A DNA stretch of 8,170 nucleotides from contig JAUXNZ010000009.1 of assembly GCA_030682595.1 (NCBI GenBank), forward strand, positions 1-8,170, given 5' to 3'. The stretch is from Rhodocyclaceae bacterium. Its GTDB lineage: Bacteria; Pseudomonadota; Gammaproteobacteria; Burkholderiales; Rhodocyclaceae. Position 1 is the stretch's first letter. Each line of letters starts with the position of its first letter. This document shows positions 5,516 through 8,170 of this stretch, piece after piece. A program made the position numbers and the translations under genes. The notes beneath the pieces were generated by a model. That model saw only the letters and a list, made by a program, of their open reading frames with translations. It did not search any database and was not told the origin of the DNA.

Positions 5516-8011
5516 ATGACTGACAATATTTCGCCGCAAAATGACGTGAACGACGGCTACAACGAAGACTCCATCCAGCAACTGGAAGGCTTGGAGGCCG
5601 TGCGCAAACGGCCGGGCATGTACATCGGCGATACCTCGGATGGCACTGGCCTGCACCATATGGTTTTCGAGGTCGTCGATAACGCCATCGACGAAGCGCT
5701 GGCCGGGCATTGCGACGAGATTGTCATCACCATCCACACCGACAATTCGATTTCGGTCACCGACAACGGCCGCGGTATTCCGGTTGGCGTCAAGTTCGAC
5801 GACAAGCACGAACCGAAGCGCTCGGCCGCAGAAATCGTCATGTGCGTCCTCCATGCCGGCGGCAAGTTCAACCAGAATTCCTACAAGGTATCGGGCGGCC
5901 TGCACGGTGTCGGCGTGTCCTGCGTCAATGCCCTGTCAAAATGGTTGCGCCTGACCGTCCGCCGCGACGGCAAGAAGCACTTCATGGAATTTCATCGTGG
6001 TCATGCTGTCGAGCGCATCGTCGAGGTACAAAACGGCGTCGAAGTCTCGCCGCTGAAAGTGCTCGGCGACACTAAAAATCGTGGTACCGAGGTCCATTTC
6101 CTCGCCGATGAGGAAATCTTTGGCGCCGGCACCATCGAATTCCACTATGACATCCTCGCCAAGCGTCTGCGTGAGCTGTCCTTCCTCAACAACGGCGTCA
6201 AGATCAAGCTGGTCGACCAGCGCAACGCCAAGGAAGAGGACTTTGCCTTCTCCGGCGGCGTCAAGGGCTTTGTCGAATACATCAATCGCAGCAAGACCGT
6301 GCTGCATCCCACCGTGTTTTACTCCAACGGTGAATCCCCCCTGCCCGGTGGCGGCGCGATCGGTGTCGAAGTGGCGATGCAGTGGAACGACTCCTATGCC
6401 GAGCAGGTATTGTGCTTCACCAACAACATTCCGCAAACCGACGGCGGCACGCACCTCACCGGCCTGCGCCAGGCGATGACCCGCGTCATCAATAAATATA
6501 TCGAAGAAAACGAGATTGCCAAGAAGGCCAAGGTCGACATCGCCGGCGACGACATGCGCGAAGGGCTTGCCTGTGTGCTCTCGGTGAAGATGCCCGACCC
6601 GAAGTTCGCCTCGCAAACCAAGATGAAGCTGGTGTCGTCCGAGGCCATGCCGGCGGTGCAGGAAGTCGTGGCCGCCAAGCTCACGGAATTCCTGCTGGAA
6701 AAACCCGGTGATGCCAAAGTCATCACCGGCAAGATCGTCGAGGCGGCGCGTGCCCGCGAAGCGGCCCGCAAGGCCCGCGAAATGACGCGGCGCAAGGGCG
6801 TGCTCGACAACATCGGCTTGCCCGGCAAGCTGGCCGACTGCCAGGAAAAAGATCCGGCGCTCTGCGAGTTGTATATCGTCGAGGGCGACTCGGCGGGCGG
6901 CTCGGCCAAGCAGGGCCGCGACCGCAAGTTCCAGGCCATTTTGCCGCTGCGCGGCAAGGTGCTCAACGTCGAAAAGGCCCGTCTCGACAAGGTGATTTCA
7001 TCGGAGCAGATCGTCACCCTGTTGACCGCGCTCGGCTGCGGCTTTGGCAAGGACGATTACAAACCGGAAAAGCTGCGCTATCACCGCATCATCATCATGA
7101 CCGACGCCGACGTGGACGGCGCGCACATCCGCACGCTGCTGCTGACCTTCTTCTACCGGCAGATGCCCGACCTGGTCGACGGCGGCCACATCTACATCGC
7201 CCAGCCGCCGCTCTACAAGATCAAGCACGGCAAGAGTGAGCGCTATATCAAGGACGACAACGAACTCAACCAGTATCTGTTGACCCTGGCGCTCGATGGC
7301 GCGGCCCTGACGCCGCGGCGCGATGACCCGGCCATCGCCGGCGCGGCCCTCGAGGAATTGGCGAAGAGCTATCTGACCTCCGAAGCCATCATTCGCCGCC
7401 TGGCCGATTTCGTCGATACCAGCGTCCTGCACACCCTGATTACCCGCGATATCGTGCTGGGCCTGGAAGACGCGGCCGCTGCCGAAGCCAGTGCCACCGC
7501 GCTGCGGCAGGCCCTGAGCGAGCAGGGCGACGAGCTGGTGGTCAGGACCGTGTATGACGAAAAGTCCGAGGCCTGGCAGTTGCGCCTCGAAAAAATGCGT
7601 CATGGCAACTTGCGCGTCACCACCATCGACGCGGATTTTTTGCTCTCCGGCGATTATCTCCAGTTACGCAAGACCGCCCAGCTGCTGACGGGCCTCCTGG
7701 GCGCCGACGCCAGCATCCGGCGCGGCGAAAAATCGCAAACGGTGACGAGCTTCGCCGCGGCCATGGCATGGCTCCTGGGAGAAGTCGAACGCAACCTCGG
7801 CAAGCAGCGCTACAAGGGTCTCGGCGAGATGAACCCCGAGCAGCTCTGGGAAACCACCATGGACCCAGCCGTGCGCCGCCTGCTCAAGGTACAGATCGAT
7901 GACGCCATCGCCGCCGACGAGATCTTCACCACGCTGATGGGTGATGTCGTCGAACCGCGTCGCAAGTTCATCGAAGACAATGCCCTCTACGCACGGAATA
8001 TTGACGTCTGA
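5516..8011 (+). CDS. gyrB: DNA gyrase subunit B
   Basis: An 831-residue ATPase subunit of gyrase, which with GyrA introduces negative supercoils. The GHKL ATPase domain has EVVDNAIDEA with the catalytic Glu52 and Asn56, VTDNGRGIP with Asp83, AGGK with Lys117, and GGLHGVGVS (127-135). The transducer has QTDGGTH (307-313) and the QTK loop with Lys369. The TOPRIM domain has EGDSAGG with Glu456 and DADVDG with Asp530, Asp532 and Asp534, which bind the metal. A domain of about 170 residues (590-760) typical of Gram-negative GyrB precedes RYKGLGEMNP (765-774). Relative to E. coli GyrB (804) the numbering is shifted by 32 at both Lys369 and Glu456, so the extra length lies in the N-terminal ATPase half. 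The GyrB-type insertion and the dnaN neighbour argue against ParE. The Shine-Dalgarno is weak. There is no recF between dnaN and gyrB. Confidence 0.99.
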   Translation: MTDNISPQNDVNDGYNEDSIQQLEGLEAVRKRPGMYIGDTSDGTGLHHMVFEVVDNAIDEALAGHCDEIVITIHTDNSISVTDNGRGIPVGVKFDDKHEPKRSAAEIVMCVLHAGGKFNQNSYKVSGGLHGVGVSCVNALSKWLRLTVRRDGKKHFMEFHRGHAVERIVEVQNGVEVSPLKVLGDTKNRGTEVHFLADEEIFGAGTIEFHYDILAKRLRELSFLNNGVKIKLVDQRNAKEEDFAFSGGVKGFVEYINRSKTVLHPTVFYSNGESPLPGGGAIGVEVAMQWNDSYAEQVLCFTNNIPQTDGGTHLTGLRQAMTRVINKYIEENEIAKKAKVDIAGDDMREGLACVLSVKMPDPKFASQTKMKLVSSEAMPAVQEVVAAKLTEFLLEKPGDAKVITGKIVEAARAREAARKAREMTRRKGVLDNIGLPGKLADCQEKDPALCELYIVEGDSAGGSAKQGRDRKFQAILPLRGKVLNVEKARLDKVISSEQIVTLLTALGCGFGKDDYKPEKLRYHRIIIMTDADVDGAHIRTLLLTFFYRQMPDLVDGGHIYIAQPPLYKIKHGKSERYIKDDNELNQYLLTLALDGAALTPRRDDPAIAGAALEELAKSYLTSEAIIRRLADFVDTSVLHTLITRDIVLGLEDAAAAEASATALRQALSEQGDELVVRTVYDEKSEAWQLRLEKMRHGNLRVTTIDADFLLSGDYLQLRKTAQLLTGLLGADASIRRGEKSQTVTSFAAAMAWLLGEVERNLGKQRYKGLGEMNPEQLWETTMDPAVRRLLKVQIDDAIAADEIFTTLMGDVVEPRRKFIEDNALYARNIDV

Positions 8012-8023
8012 AGTTGTGTAGGA

Positions 8024-8069
8024 TCCCACGAACATTTAGATTTTTCCCAAATGGTTAGATTTCGTGGGA
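8024..8069. repeat. Long bulged hairpin downstream of gyrB
   Basis: TCCCACGAA (8024-8032) and TTCGTGGGA (8061-8069) form a perfect 9-bp inverted repeat. The left arm continues as CATTT (8033-8037), which pairs with AAATG (8049-8053). The whole can fold as a 14-bp stem with a 7-nt bulge (8054-8060) and an 11-nt loop. TTAGATTT occurs twice inside (8036-8043 and 8055-8062), 19 bp apart. It starts 12 nt after the gyrB stop and 7 nt before the terminator hairpin. It lacks a T-tract of its own on the plus strand. Possible roles are mRNA 3'-end protection, an operator, or the end of a mobile element; none is shown by the sequence. Confidence 0.6.
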
Positions 8070-8076
8070 ATTAGTG

Positions 8077-8106
8077 AACGGCTCCGTCCATTATGGAACC
8101 GTTTTT
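8077..8106 (+). terminator. Intrinsic terminator of gyrB (dnaA-dnaN-gyrB)
   Basis: AACGG-C-TCC (8077-8085) pairs with GGA-A-CCGTT (8095-8103), giving a 9-step stem with one C/A mismatch and a 9-nt loop. It is followed by a T-run (8102-8106, TTTTT). The position 65 nt after the gyrB stop is right for ending the rightward transcript. No comparable terminator lies after dnaA or dnaN. Confidence 0.8.
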
Positions 8107-8170
8107 ATTTGCAATTCAGCCAGTGCTGCTGTTGGCGTCGGTTCAGTTGAGTAGCCGGTGTCGTGCAGGT
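8107..8170. other. Unassigned right edge
   Basis: These 64 bases after the terminator show no open reading frame, promoter or RNA gene that I can support. The next gene must begin outside the window. Confidence 0.5.

Noticed and set aside
5324..7603. Several antisense frames of 193-226 codons across dnaN and gyrB.
   Set aside because: All are nested in strongly conserved genes on the plus strand, without ribosome binding sites or recognisable motifs.

Overview
The window is the replication-origin neighbourhood of a bacterial chromosome. It is G+C-rich and almost certainly from a betaproteobacterium. Two things point there: the conserved block rpmH-rnpA-yidD-yidC running leftward, divergent from dnaA-dnaN-gyrB running rightward, and the absence of recF between dnaN and gyrB. 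The proteins read like those of the Rhodocyclales or Nitrosomonadales, but I cannot fix the genus from sequence alone.

Layout: 1-94 is a short palindrome-rich tail after yidC. From 2551 down to 95 on the minus strand lie rpmH (ribosomal protein L34), rnpA (RNase P protein), yidD (membrane insertion factor) and yidC (membrane insertase). They form a tight operon, with an 8-nt gap, then a 4-nt ATGA overlap, then a 59-nt gap. Positions 2552-2762 are a divergent promoter region with a strong rpmH promoter, a candidate dnaA promoter and one perfect DnaA box that overlaps the dnaA -35. dnaA occupies 2763-4163. Positions 4164-4378 are the best oriC candidate: two perfect and two degenerate DnaA boxes next to a 39-bp tract with only three G/C bases that ends in three tandem TTTAA units. 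dnaN (4379-5494) and gyrB (5516-8011) follow, 21 nt apart. After gyrB come a bulged long hairpin (8024-8069) and a convincing intrinsic terminator (8077-8106). The last 64 bases hold nothing I recognise.

Functionally, the right half encodes the initiator, the sliding clamp and the gyrase B subunit, and DnaA probably also represses its own promoter through the upstream box. The left half couples a ribosomal protein and tRNA-processing factor to membrane protein biogenesis. All seven proteins look full length and keep their key residues. No gene is broken, and I found no insertion sequence, CRISPR, defence or secondary-metabolite locus. I do not see an undescribed system here. The points worth a second look are small cis-elements: the oriC architecture, the DnaA box in the dnaA promoter, the hairpin after gyrB, and a possible dispersed repeat after yidC.
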